From positions 1 to 36,659 of the forward strand of contig LJOT01000010.1 of the NCBI GenBank assembly GCA_001672075.1: a DNA stretch of 36,659 nucleotides, read 5' to 3'. A model generated the notes under the pieces. That model was not told the DNA's origin. It saw only the letters and a list, made by a program, of their open reading frames with translations, and ran no database searches. Both the position numbers and the translations under genes were made by a program. How positions within the stretch are numbered: position 1 is the first letter of the stretch; every line of letters begins with the position of its first letter. The DNA comes from Anabaena sp. CRKS33. Lineage in GTDB: Bacteria; Cyanobacteriota; Cyanobacteriia; Cyanobacteriales; Nostocaceae. Below, in pieces: positions 9,502 to 17,560 of the stretch.

Positions 9502-9567
9502 TTATCAATGCCAAAATGGCACTGTAGTAGATCTTAAACTTAAATATGAGGGGAATTTGTCAATAAG

Positions 9568-9609
9568 AAAGATCCTTCATTTCTTGAAGAAGTCAAGGAT
9601 CTTTATTTT
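9568..9609 (+). terminator. Rho-independent terminator after ndhD
   Basis: The stem AAAGATCCTT (9568-9577) pairs with AAGGATCTTT (9595-9604) around a 17-base loop and is followed by ATTTTT. It lies 66 bases after the ndhD stop. Confidence 0.75.
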
Positions 9610-9670
9610 TAACATAAGTAGGTGAACGGAAAAAAACCGACATAAGTAACGAAAAGTAAATTTGCCACCT

Positions 9671-9740
9671 GTTCCCTGTTCCCTGTTCCCTGTTCCCTGT
9701 TCCCTGTTCCCTGTTCCCTGTTCCCTGTTCCCTGTTCCCT
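9671..9740. repeat. Ten perfect tandem copies of the heptamer GTTCCCT
   Basis: Exactly 70 bases made of ten identical 7-bp units, in the 359-base gap between ndhD and the convergent minus-strand operon. It matches the short tandemly repeated (STRR) class described in heterocystous cyanobacteria. Copy number is likely to vary between strains because perfect arrays slip. The rest of the gap holds the ndhD terminator and AT-rich DNA, with no gene seen. Confidence 0.95.
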
Positions 9741-9860
9741 TATCATAACGACAATTTTTAACGCCAACCTACTTATTTTTAAAACTGTGTGCTTAGTAAT
9801 AAGATAGTTCTTTTGATAGATTTAAATTGCCCAATCAATTATTAAATCATTTGGGAATAT

Positions 9861-10610
9861 TTACCATCCTAAACGTTTAATAATCTCGGTAACATTAATA
9901 ACAGATGCCACCAATTTATAACAAAATATTTCCTCACTTTGAAATTGAGGTTGAAAAGGTTCACTTAAACTAATTGTTAATCTAAATTGATCAGGTTCAA
10001 AATTTTTCAAGTTGAGTTTTTCGATTACCTTTTCACAGGAATATATTCCCTCTTCTAAAAAACTAAGTTTGTCTATCCACACTGGATCTGTGATTGGTAA
10101 ATCATAGAAATTACCACATAAATAAAAAAGACATCTGTAAGTTTTCTTATGTGAAGAATTATATTTAATCTCCCAATTTAACTTTTCTGGATTAATCATT
10201 GTTAATGAAGATCTAATCGGGGATATCTCTAAATCTTGATAACGAATACGTTTCTCGAAATTACCTAATAACTTAGGTTCAGAAGAATTTTTTTTAATTT
10301 CTGGTTTAATTAATTCTCGGACTTGTTCTAAAGTAGCCTGTCCTAAAATCTGCCATTTATAACTATAATGAATGAGATAATTTTCAGGTTGATGACATTT
10401 TGGTTCATATCTAAGAAAAGGAATTTTCACAACATCAAATAATTGTACTTCTCTACCATCTTTCACTGTGTAGTGTTCTGGATATAGAGTTCCATCTTTT
10501 TTATTAGAAACTGGCCGTAACCACCCTGTACCATCGGTTTTAATACCTGCAAGACAAATTCCGCCATGCTTAGTAGATTTAGCAAGACAAATAATATCAA
10601 ACCACAGCAT
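9861..10610 (-). CDS. Dual-OB-domain-type protein, last gene of a DUF488 operon
   Basis: 249 residues. The N-terminus contains CLAKSTKHGGICLAGIKTDG and then GWLRPVS, the opening of the dual OB-containing domain family, whose first OB-like barrel reads GWIRPVS-like residues followed by a VQLFDVVKIPF strand. A second barrel-like half with KWEI-type beta strands and ...FRLTISLSEPFQ follows near the C-terminus. There are no membrane helices or signal peptide. OB folds usually bind nucleic acids or nucleotides, but no activity is established that I know of. The gene begins 37 bases after the second DUF488 gene on the same strand, so the three are very probably one operon. The family call is from memory of the motif and is moderately sure. 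Confidence 0.6.
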   Translation of the reverse strand: MLWFDIICLAKSTKHGGICLAGIKTDGTGWLRPVSNKKDGTLYPEHYTVKDGREVQLFDVVKIPFLRYEPKCHQPENYLIHYSYKWQILGQATLEQVRELIKPEIKKNSSEPKLLGNFEKRIRYQDLEISPIRSSLTMINPEKLNWEIKYNSSHKKTYRCLFYLCGNFYDLPITDPVWIDKLSFLEEGIYSCEKVIEKLNLKNFEPDQFRLTISLSEPFQPQFQSEEIFCYKLVASVINVTEIIKRLGW

Positions 10611-10647
10611 TGTTAAACTTTAATTAGCACCTTAACTAATATTATAC

Positions 10648-11100
10648 TTAAAGATGATGAATTTTGATATTTTTTTCTAGGTTAATTTGCAAATATTCAG
10701 CCACTAAGCGACGATGACAATTATGGGGTTTTAACTCACTACACAATAAACAACTTTTATCTATGATATCTATAGATAACTTCCTTTCAATTTGTCGCTG
10801 TGTCATCAGTTGATTAAATTTCTGCTCATAGCTATCCCAAGTTATTTCTTTCTTTTTATAAGCATCCAAAATATCTTTCGTGGGGGCTAAATCAAGAATA
10901 TGGATATATTCAATTCCGCAAATTTTCTGGAGAAAATATTGTAAATCAGGCTTTTTCGCAAATCCCGCCAGTTGGGAAACATTATTTAAACGAGTATCAA
11001 TAACTCGCTTCACACCTGCTTTTGTTAAGGTCTCGAAAAACTGCTCGGCTTTTTTTTGTGTGAAGCCAATAGTAAATAAATTAACTTGTTTAATCATCAT
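10648..11100 (-). CDS. DUF488 protein, second copy of an adjacent pair
   Basis: 150 residues. Begins MMIKQVNLFTIGFTQKKAEQFF, then the DUF488 core VKRVIDTRLNN and QLAGFAKKPDLQYFL, and near the C-terminus LLCSELKPHNCHRRLVAEYL, which holds the family's conserved cysteine pair and the CHR triad. DUF488 proteins are small cytosolic proteins of unknown function with a conserved set of Asp, Arg, Cys and His residues that looks catalytic. The start codon overlaps the end of the upstream DUF488 gene by 11 bases (11090-11100), implying coupled translation. The copy differs clearly from its neighbour in sequence (TRLNN versus VRSSP at the first motif), so the pair is an old duplication or a designed hetero-pair rather than a recent copy. 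Confidence 0.85.
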   Translation of the reverse strand: MMIKQVNLFTIGFTQKKAEQFFETLTKAGVKRVIDTRLNNVSQLAGFAKKPDLQYFLQKICGIEYIHILDLAPTKDILDAYKKKEITWDSYEQKFNQLMTQRQIERKLSIDIIDKSCLLCSELKPHNCHRRLVAEYLQINLEKNIKIHHL

Positions 11101-11752
11101 CTGTTGTTTCTGTATAAGCTACTTTTTCACTTTGTAATTGATATGCTTTTTCTACTAATTCGGCACGGGAAAGAGGTTTTTCTAGGGTTTGTATGGGTTG
11201 CAAATCAAATAGAGAAAGCTGTTTAACATGACTTTGCAAATCAGCGGATAATTTGGATAACTTATATAAGTTATTCTGTTTTAATACCCTATTTTCTAAA
11301 TCTTCATTTGATTCTAAATCTCCATTTTTATGGATATGATAAATTTCTAAACCAGCATTTTTTAAATGTGGACAAATTAAAATAGCTCGATGACAAACAA
11401 TGGGGTCTTGTTCTGCACACATTAAACTAATTTGATATTTTTCTGAACCTTGAATTAGACGATTTAAGCCGATTTTAAAAGCTTCTGTGGCAGCAATTAA
11501 ATCATAACGAGCCATACCATTTATATAACAGTTTCTATCGCGGGGACGAGCGCCTAAGTTATCTCCCAGGGGAACATAAGCGATATTTGCGGTTTTTAGG
11601 GCTGTTTTTAAAGCTGATTGATTAAACTGAGGAAATCGGCGACTATAAGGACTAGAACGCACGTCAGCTAAGGCTGTTACTTGATGTTGATGTAACAGTT
11701 CGATAAATGTTTCAATTGTATGATTGGAGTGTCCAATAGTGAATATTTTCAT
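11090..11752 (-). CDS. DUF488 protein, first gene of the operon
   Basis: 220 residues. The N-terminus MKIFTIGHSNHTIETFIELL, then LADVRSSPYSRRFPQFN, a PLGDNLGARP loop and LMCAEQDPIVCHRAILI are textbook DUF488 motifs, including the Asp-Val-Arg and the Cys...CHR pair. After the roughly 150-residue core there is a polar tail of about 70 residues ending in TETTDDD, which may mediate contact with partners. It opens a compact minus-strand operon with a second DUF488 gene (11-base overlap) and the dual-OB-type gene. No nearby methylase, helicase or toxin gene is seen. Function is unknown. Confidence 0.88.
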   Translation of the reverse strand: MKIFTIGHSNHTIETFIELLHQHQVTALADVRSSPYSRRFPQFNQSALKTALKTANIAYVPLGDNLGARPRDRNCYINGMARYDLIAATEAFKIGLNRLIQGSEKYQISLMCAEQDPIVCHRAILICPHLKNAGLEIYHIHKNGDLESNEDLENRVLKQNNLYKLSKLSADLQSHVKQLSLFDLQPIQTLEKPLSRAELVEKAYQLQSEKVAYTETTDDD

Positions 11753-11931
11753 AATTATTTTTTATCCAGAAATAATACTTATAATAATTTTTACAAGCTT
11801 TGATAAATCTTCTGGAACTTGATAGCGTTTCTGGTCTTGAGTTATTTGCCGATTAATTTTCGACTGTCATCTGATTGTAACATAAATTATGTTTTTTGAA
11901 AACTCTATTCTAAAAATTCCGGCATCAGCTT

Positions 11932-11968
11932 GCATAACCCCAACTTTTTGCAAAAGTCAGGGTTATGC
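11932..11968 (-). terminator. Hairpin directly after the 2TM gene stop codon
   Basis: GCATAACCC (11932-11940) pairs with GGGTTATGC (11960-11968), and the interior ACTTT...AAAGT extends the stem. On the minus strand it starts right after the stop codon at 11970. It lacks a good U-run, so it may act as a 3' stabiliser as well as a terminator. Confidence 0.55.
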
Positions 11969-11969
11969 T

Positions 11970-12338
11970 TTAGGAATTACTTGTGTAAACCTTAATTCCA
12001 TGGAGTAATAGACCTAAACCCCATCCTAACATGGGATAAATTGCCCAAAAATATCCGGGACTAACTCCTAAATTTAATATCACTAAAAAACCATTGATTG
12101 CCATGAAAGCAAATAGGTGTGATTTAAATTCTTTTCGTTGTTGACTATGAGACATTTGTTCTTTTTTCACTTTTACGTCATTTTTTAACCATTCTTGTTC
12201 CGCTGCTTGTAAAGATTCTGAAGAAACACCTAATTCCGAGGCTATTTCTATTATTTGTTCTCTTGTATATTCTCCTTGTTGCTTACGTTTAAAAGCTACT
12301 TCGAGAATTTGCTGCATTTCTTCTGAATTGTAAGTCAT
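11970..12338 (-). CDS. Small 2TM-domain membrane protein
   Basis: 122 residues if started at the ATG at 12338, which is preceded at good distance by a GGTGGAG ribosome binding site. An in-frame GTG at 12347 would lie inside that site and is rejected. The N-terminal 50 residues are a soluble helical segment (EEMQQILEVAFKRKQQGEYT, then IASELGVSSESLQAAEQEW) that resembles a short DNA-binding-like or SHOCT-like helical hairpin. The C-terminal half has two hydrophobic helices (HLFAFMAINGFLVILNLGV and YFWAIYPMLGWGLGLLLHGI), the 2TM arrangement. The role is unknown. In other bacteria such small 2TM proteins are often attached to signalling domains. Confidence 0.72.
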   Translation of the reverse strand: MTYNSEEMQQILEVAFKRKQQGEYTREQIIEIASELGVSSESLQAAEQEWLKNDVKVKKEQMSHSQQRKEFKSHLFAFMAINGFLVILNLGVSPGYFWAIYPMLGWGLGLLLHGIKVYTSNS

Positions 12339-12597
12339 TATCTCCACCTAAAATGGTCAAAAAATACTTGTGAGAGTTGTTTTTGCAACGGTAGCTACAC
12401 AATGATTTAAAATATTTATCTGTTGTTATAGACTGTTGAGAAGCATATTTTATATCTAAAAAAATGATTTATATAGTATTTAAAAACACAAATATAGATG
12501 AAAGTAAAAATATCAAATGAATAATCAGTGATGAAAGTGACATAATTTGATAAAATCTAAAAAAATATAGGTCTAATTTACTCAACCAAAATGACTA

Positions 12598-14643
12598 ATG
12601 ACTAATCATCAATCTACCAAACGCTTACCTAATCAACGCTGGCAAATTGCAGTATTAAATCCAGAATTAGCCGAAAAACTGGCAAATTTAACGAATATTT
12701 CCCCCATTATCGGTCAATTATTAATTAATCGGGGCATGGAAACTCCAGAAGATGCAAAGATATTTTTAAAACCTGAATCTCTGATTTTACCTTCTCCCCT
12801 GACAGAATTTCCCGATTTAGCTGCTAGTGTGGAATTATTAGAAATAGCGATCGCCAATCATGATAAAATAGCTATTTGTGGTGACTATGATGCAGATGGT
12901 ATGACCAGCACTGCATTACTATTAAGAAGTCTTAGGGCTTTGGGCGCTGATATTGATTATGCTATTCCTAGTCGAATGCACGATGGTTATGGCATTAATA
13001 ACCGCATTGTCCAAGAATTTTACGATGAAGGTGTAAAACTAATTCTCACTGTAGATAATGGAATTTCTGCTGTTGAACCTATTACCAAAGCCAGAGAATT
13101 AGGTTTAAAAGTTATTATCACAGATCATCATGATCTTCCAGAAAAATTACCTCCAGCTAATGCAATTCTCAACCCAAAACTAATAGCTGAATCTTCTCCC
13201 TATCGGGGTGTAGCTGGTGTGGGTGTAGCTTATATTTTAGCAGTTTGTTTAGCACAACAGTTAGGGGAAATTAAAGGTTTAGTTCAACCACTTTTAGCTT
13301 TATTTACTTTGGGAACTATTGCTGATTTAGCCCCTTTAACTGGTGTAAATCGTCGCTGGGTAAAACGGGGTTTAAAGTTATTACCAAAATCTAATTTACC
13401 AGGGATACAAGCATTAATTCAAGTTGCAGGAGTGCAAGCTAGTGAAGGAGAAAAAAACCAAAGTTCTAAATCTTTAAAACCGGAAGATATTGGTTTTCGA
13501 TTAGGACCGCGAATTAATGCTATAGGTAGAATTGGTGATCCACAAATTGTCATTGATTTACTCACAACCGATGATTTTAGTATCGCACTAGCTAAAGCTA
13601 TTCAGTGTGAACAAACTAATACTCAACGTCAGCAAATGTGTGAGGAAATTGAAAAAGAAGCCATTTCTATTGTTGAGAATTTATATATAAACTCTTTACA
13701 AAAAGACCGCGTATTAGTTATTATCAAAGATAATTGGCATCATGGTGTCATTGGTATTGTGGCTTCTCGTTTACTAGAACGTTATGGTGTTCCTGTGTTT
13801 ATTGGTACTTATGAAAATCACAGCATAATTCGCGGTTCAGCGCGAGGAATTCCTGAATTTCATGTATTTGCGGCTTTAGATAGTTGTCGGGATTTATTAG
13901 GTAAATTTGGGGGACACAAAGCTGCGGGAGGATTTTCTTTACCAGCGGAAAATTTACCAGAATTTCGACTGCGGTTGTCGGAATTTGCAAATAGATGTTT
14001 AGAAATTCAACATATCAAACCTCTTTTAAAAATTGATGCTCAAATTAATCTTCACGAAATTAATGAGGATCTTTTGCAACAATTAAATATTCTCCATCCC
14101 TGTGGTATTGATAATTCAGACCCTATATTTTGGACTCCTAATGTCCAAGTGATTGCACAAAAAATTGTTGGTAAGGGTCATATTAAATTAACTGTAGTTC
14201 AAAATATTGACAATAGCTTGGTGGAAATTAAAGGGATAGCATGGCGCTGGGGTGATTATTTTCCTTTACCATCAAGATTAGATATTGCTTACAAATTGCG
14301 GGAAAATAACTTTAATGGTAAAACTGCTATTGAATTGGAGTTAATTGGTGCAAAACTCCCAAATCATATTTTAACACTATTCACTAATTCATCACATTTA
14401 TCAGCGGTGAGTTTTGAATATCAACAGCGTCAATACACTTGTGGAATTTATGAAAATGGTATGGGTAAAGAATTAAGGGTGAAAAATTCTGAAGGTAAGG
14501 TTTTAGTGATGCGGCCAGATGATAAATTTGGTCTGTTAGGTTTCAACCGTGAAAATGCTGCACAGGTAAACTTATCTCAACCTATATATGAGGGAATTAT
14601 TCAAACTGCAATTCAGGCTTTATCAAACTGTGTCATGGGTTAA
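12598..14643 (+). CDS. recJ: Single-stranded-DNA-specific 5'-3' exonuclease RecJ
   Basis: Degrades single-stranded DNA from 5' ends in recombinational and mismatch repair. 681 residues. The DHH phosphoesterase core has GDYDADG (about 95-101), LTVDNGISA, TDHHD (about 175-179) with the metal-binding His pair, and GVGVAY. The DHHA1 domain has HGVIGIVASRL, GSARGIPEFHVFAAL and GGHKAAGGFSLP (about 437-447). An OB-like nucleic-acid-binding region and a C-terminal extension follow. The length exceeds the roughly 570 residues of E. coli RecJ; the extra C-terminal part is common in cyanobacteria. The ATG at 12598 gives a sensible N-terminus leading into QRWQIA. No strong ribosome binding site is visible. 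Confidence 0.95.
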   Translation: MTNHQSTKRLPNQRWQIAVLNPELAEKLANLTNISPIIGQLLINRGMETPEDAKIFLKPESLILPSPLTEFPDLAASVELLEIAIANHDKIAICGDYDADGMTSTALLLRSLRALGADIDYAIPSRMHDGYGINNRIVQEFYDEGVKLILTVDNGISAVEPITKARELGLKVIITDHHDLPEKLPPANAILNPKLIAESSPYRGVAGVGVAYILAVCLAQQLGEIKGLVQPLLALFTLGTIADLAPLTGVNRRWVKRGLKLLPKSNLPGIQALIQVAGVQASEGEKNQSSKSLKPEDIGFRLGPRINAIGRIGDPQIVIDLLTTDDFSIALAKAIQCEQTNTQRQQMCEEIEKEAISIVENLYINSLQKDRVLVIIKDNWHHGVIGIVASRLLERYGVPVFIGTYENHSIIRGSARGIPEFHVFAALDSCRDLLGKFGGHKAAGGFSLPAENLPEFRLRLSEFANRCLEIQHIKPLLKIDAQINLHEINEDLLQQLNILHPCGIDNSDPIFWTPNVQVIAQKIVGKGHIKLTVVQNIDNSLVEIKGIAWRWGDYFPLPSRLDIAYKLRENNFNGKTAIELELIGAKLPNHILTLFTNSSHLSAVSFEYQQRQYTCGIYENGMGKELRVKNSEGKVLVMRPDDKFGLLGFNRENAAQVNLSQPIYEGIIQTAIQALSNCVMG

Positions 14644-14738
14644 AGATTAAAAGTACGTTTAAGCGGGGATTTAACCCCGGTTATTATAAATGGGTAATGG
14701 TGATTAGATAAACTTTTACCTATTACCCATTAACTAAT

Positions 14739-14858
14739 TTACAGGTTGCCGTTGCGAAATGCTAGGACAAAGATGACTATAGGACCTGAAATCACAATTA
14801 GTCCCACGCAAGTTAACTGTAAGACAACTTCCCAATTGATGTTAGCTAAAATGTCCAT
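14739..14858 (-). CDS. psb30: Photosystem II protein Psb30 (Ycf12), 39 residues
   Basis: A minus-strand frame of 39 codons reads MDILANINWEVVLQLTCVG and continues LIVISGPIVIFVLAFRNGNL. One membrane helix preceded by INWEVV..QLT and ending in AFR.GNL is the Psb30/Ycf12 signature. The protein is a small single-helix subunit at the edge of the photosystem II core in the thylakoid. A strong Shine-Dalgarno sequence (GGGAGG, on the minus strand) precedes the ATG at a normal distance. It lies in the 380-base gap between recJ and the cysteine-cluster gene, transcribed against both. The rest of the gap holds a GGGTAATGG/CCCATTA repeat near 14690-14730 and AT-rich DNA. Confidence 0.93.
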   Translation of the reverse strand: MDILANINWEVVLQLTCVGLIVISGPIVIFVLAFRNGNL

Positions 14859-15023
14859 TTTTTCCTCCCAATGATTTAATGGTTTAAAAAGATTTAATAA
14901 TTCCATAGCCAAACCCGTAATTCATCATATCTTTTTAGGGGATCTAAAATTTAATTTAGTTCACAAAATTATAGAAAAAGTCATAAAAAAGTAAAATAGC
15001 AGGAATAGCAGAAGGTTAAAAAT

Positions 15024-15374
15024 ATGGCTACTTGGCAATGTATATCTCAGTGTGGGGCTTGCTGTAACTTAACACCAGCGGATCGTCCAGACTTAGAAGA
15101 GTATCTTTCACCACCGGATTTAGAACTTTATCTCAGTATGGTAGGGGAAGGGGGATGGTGTGTAAATTATGATCATGGTACAAGGGAATGTAAAATTTAT
15201 TCTACCCGTCCCCGGTTCTGTCGTGTAGAAGCGGAAACCTTTGCGGAAATGTATGGCATTGAAGCAGAGGATGTAAATGATTTTGCGATTGATTGCTGTC
15301 GTCAGCAGATTGAAGGGGTTTATGGCGATCGCAGTTTGGAACAAATCCGTTTTGATCAAGCTGTGGGTTTTTGA
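15024..15374 (+). CDS. YkgJ-family cysteine-cluster protein
   Basis: 116 residues with eight or so cysteines in the pattern of the YkgJ / zinc- or iron-chelating cluster family. CISQCGACC opens the protein (about 6-14), GGWCVNYD lies in the middle, CKIYSTRPRFCR follows, and DCCRQQI comes near the end. The family is thought to bind metal through these cysteines and a role in metal handling or redox is usual speculation. There is no signal peptide or membrane helix. An AGAAGG stretch lies about ten bases before the ATG. The next genes downstream encode GDT1-type cation transporters, so a shared link to metal homeostasis is possible, but the 80-base gap gives no proof of an operon. Confidence 0.85.
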   Translation: MATWQCISQCGACCNLTPADRPDLEEYLSPPDLELYLSMVGEGGWCVNYDHGTRECKIYSTRPRFCRVEAETFAEMYGIEAEDVNDFAIDCCRQQIEGVYGDRSLEQIRFDQAVGF

Positions 15375-15454
15375 GAAATCCAGTTGCAATTTATGACAAC
15401 AATATGAGAAAATGAAAGGAATATGAAAACAACTGAAAGACAAAAATAACGACC

Positions 15455-15832
15455 GTGAAAATTGATACTGCACCCGTCAGCATTCCTAAATTATCTGCAA
15501 CCGAAAACCAGTCACATCAAACTATAGTTAAGGATGATCCCAAAGGCAAAACATCTGTATTTATGGTCTTTGGGACAACTTTCATCACGATTTTTCTCGC
15601 GGAAATTGGTGATAAAACTCAACTTTCCACCCTATTAATGAGTGCAGAATCTCATGCCCCTTGGGTAGTTTTTCTAGGCTCTGGAGTAGCATTAATTACT
15701 ACTAGTTTATTAGGAGTATTATTAGGTGGTTGGATTTCTACGAAACTTAGCCCTAAAACTGTTGAAAAATCAGCCGGGGTTATGTTGTTGCTAATTTCCC
15801 TGATGTTGGTATGGGATGTCATTCGGGGTTAA
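15455..15832 (+). CDS. UPF0016/GDT1 (TMEM165-like) cation transporter, first half-size subunit
   Basis: 125 residues from a GTG start. Residues about 1-35 are a polar N-terminal extension. The rest carries one UPF0016 repeat: three hydrophobic helices with the family's Glu-x-Gly-Asp-Lys motif, seen as FLAEIGDKTQLSTLLM. UPF0016 proteins transport Mn2+ or Ca2+; cyanobacterial and chloroplast members export manganese or load it into the thylakoid space. Most are single proteins with two inverted repeats. Here each repeat is its own gene and the next gene supplies the other half, so a heterodimer is expected. No ATG is available upstream in frame before a stop. An in-frame ATG at 15562 would remove the extension but also leave the transport core intact, so the start is uncertain. 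Confidence 0.82.
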   Translation: MKIDTAPVSIPKLSATENQSHQTIVKDDPKGKTSVFMVFGTTFITIFLAEIGDKTQLSTLLMSAESHAPWVVFLGSGVALITTSLLGVLLGGWISTKLSPKTVEKSAGVMLLLISLMLVWDVIRG

Positions 15833-15881
15833 TTTTTGTAAAATTTTGTAAAATTATCAAATATTGTCAACGGAGGAAAAT

Positions 15882-16169
15882 ATGGACTGGAATCTTTTAG
15901 GACTAAGCTTTGTGACAGTGTTTTTGTCAGAATTAGGTGATAAAAGTCAGTTAGCAGCGATCGCTCTTTCTGGACAAGGACAATCTCGAAAGGCTATATT
16001 TTTTGGTACAGCGGGCGCTTTAGTATTAACTAGCCTCTTGGGAGCATTAGCTGGTGGTGCGGTATCCGAGTTTTTACCTACACGCATTTTAAAAGCGATC
16101 GCGGCCGTCGGGTTTGCGATCCTGGCTATCCGGCTATTATTACCCAACAATGATCATCCACAGTCCTAA
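15882..16169 (+). CDS. UPF0016/GDT1 cation transporter, second half-size subunit
   Basis: 95 residues from the ATG at 15882, which sits just after a strong GGAGG site (15872-15876). An in-frame TTG at 15864 is rejected for that reason. The motif LSELGDKSQLAAIALS is the Glu-x-Gly-Asp-Lys signature of the family, followed by two glycine-rich hydrophobic helices. Together with the preceding gene, 49 bases upstream, it supplies both signature motifs of a full-length GDT1 protein. The likely substrate is Mn2+ by family analogy. Its TAA stop (16167-16169) overlaps the stop codon of the opposing desaturase gene. Confidence 0.85.
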   Translation: MDWNLLGLSFVTVFLSELGDKSQLAAIALSGQGQSRKAIFFGTAGALVLTSLLGALAGGAVSEFLPTRILKAIAAVGFAILAIRLLLPNNDHPQS

Positions 16170-17419
16170 GATGTAGATCTGGTGCTTATTTTTTCCCCTA
16201 AAATTAAAGCTGCCTCCCGTTCCCAGGAAAAATTAACCCCTCTAGCAGTTGATTCACGAAAGGAGGCAATAGATACAAGACTATCCGTGGATGCATCCCA
16301 CAAAATAAATTGGAAACAATCGGGAATATCTGCTATTTTTAGCTTTTTTACATGGGTAAGTAAATGACCATTTTGATTGTGGCAAGCTTCCAAATTATAA
16401 TTAGGTATTCTCTCGGAAAGATGATGAATATTGTGGTAGCCTATACTTGCCCCAAACCATTTGAGAACTGTAGGTAATTCTAAGTAACTACTACCTTCTA
16501 ACGCTCCTAGCGTATAATCCCAACCCTCAGTTTTATGAGCATAAGAGCCATCAAAGTTGTGTTGTACAAAGAAGACACAGATGAAAATCGCCGCTGAAAA
16601 AGTTAGAGTAATTGAGTAAACGCCGAAAAAGAATCCAAATCCTAATAAATAACCCAAATAAATCCAAATACCAACTACGCAAATATTATTGAAAAGGATA
16701 TCAAAAAACTCCCCCGCTGTGTACCAATTCCTGGATTTATAAGAGTAAATGATTTTCTTGATATCCATACTCGGATCTTCTTGGATACAAGTCAGTAAAT
16801 GACCTATAAAACCGTATAATCCCGCGATTAGCGCTAGTCTTGGCTTAATTGCTAGGTAGAAAAACCCCCCCGGAAAAAGCATTAAGGGATGTCTTAGCAA
16901 TTCATACCGATTTTGGGCAGAAGGACTAAGTTTAGCAAACTCCTCTGTAGAAATTAATGCCGATGGTCCGCGATATTTTTCCCAATCACCATTTGTTTTA
17001 TGGTGATAGGCATGACCTCTTGACCAAGGATATTGAGGAATTGCATTTATCACTCCCAACATAAATCCGACTACTCTATTTACCCGTTTTGATCTAAAGA
17101 GTGAATAATGTCCACAATCGTGCATTAATGAAAAACAACGTAGTGAAAACAGTACGATCAGAATCATGATCGGTGACAGCAGAAACAATGAAAATTCTGC
17201 TGCTCTTGCTGCTAGAAACCACAACAAAATATAGGGAACAACTGTATTTAGGACTTGATAAGCTGCGCGTAAGTCGTTGCTCTTCATGTATGGAGCTAAG
17301 ACAAAATCTGACTTTTTAATCATTATGATTAGGTTGACCACTATTTTTTGCACAGTAAGACGACGTTTGCGGGTAATTACTTGAGAATCACCAGACCAAA
17401 AATTGAGGTTTTTAGCCAT
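16166..17419 (-). CDS. Membrane fatty acid desaturase-like protein
   Basis: 417 residues. The three histidine boxes of membrane di-iron desaturases are present in order: HDCGH, HAYHH (HxxHH) and HNIHH (HxxHH). Between them lie pairs of hydrophobic helices, as in acyl-lipid desaturases. Such enzymes insert double bonds in membrane lipid chains using ferredoxin and O2. The box spacing and the HDCGHYSLF wording are similar to delta-12/omega-3-type enzymes, but the second box differs from the cyanobacterial DesA type as I recall it, so position and substrate are open. The ATG at 17419 adds a basic 32-residue leader before MIKKSDF; the true start may be that inner ATG. Its stop codon (16166-16168) overlaps that of the convergent transporter gene. 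Confidence 0.8.
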   Translation of the reverse strand: MAKNLNFWSGDSQVITRKRRLTVQKIVVNLIIMIKKSDFVLAPYMKSNDLRAAYQVLNTVVPYILLWFLAARAAEFSLFLLSPIMILIVLFSLRCFSLMHDCGHYSLFRSKRVNRVVGFMLGVINAIPQYPWSRGHAYHHKTNGDWEKYRGPSALISTEEFAKLSPSAQNRYELLRHPLMLFPGGFFYLAIKPRLALIAGLYGFIGHLLTCIQEDPSMDIKKIIYSYKSRNWYTAGEFFDILFNNICVVGIWIYLGYLLGFGFFFGVYSITLTFSAAIFICVFFVQHNFDGSYAHKTEGWDYTLGALEGSSYLELPTVLKWFGASIGYHNIHHLSERIPNYNLEACHNQNGHLLTHVKKLKIADIPDCFQFILWDASTDSLVSIASFRESTARGVNFSWEREAALILGEKISTRSTS

Positions 17420-17560
17420 TCAATTGATTAACCCACATTCCCCACGTCATTTTATATTATACCATGACAAATATTAGCGATCGCCAAAATCCCAAGTATT
17501 ATCACAGTTTATACTTAACGTTCTGTTATTTTTCTTAGTTTTACAGAGTTTTCCGCACTG

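Noticed and set aside
9671-9740. CRISPR-like array
   Set aside because: Units are 7 bp with no spacers; it is a simple tandem repeat.
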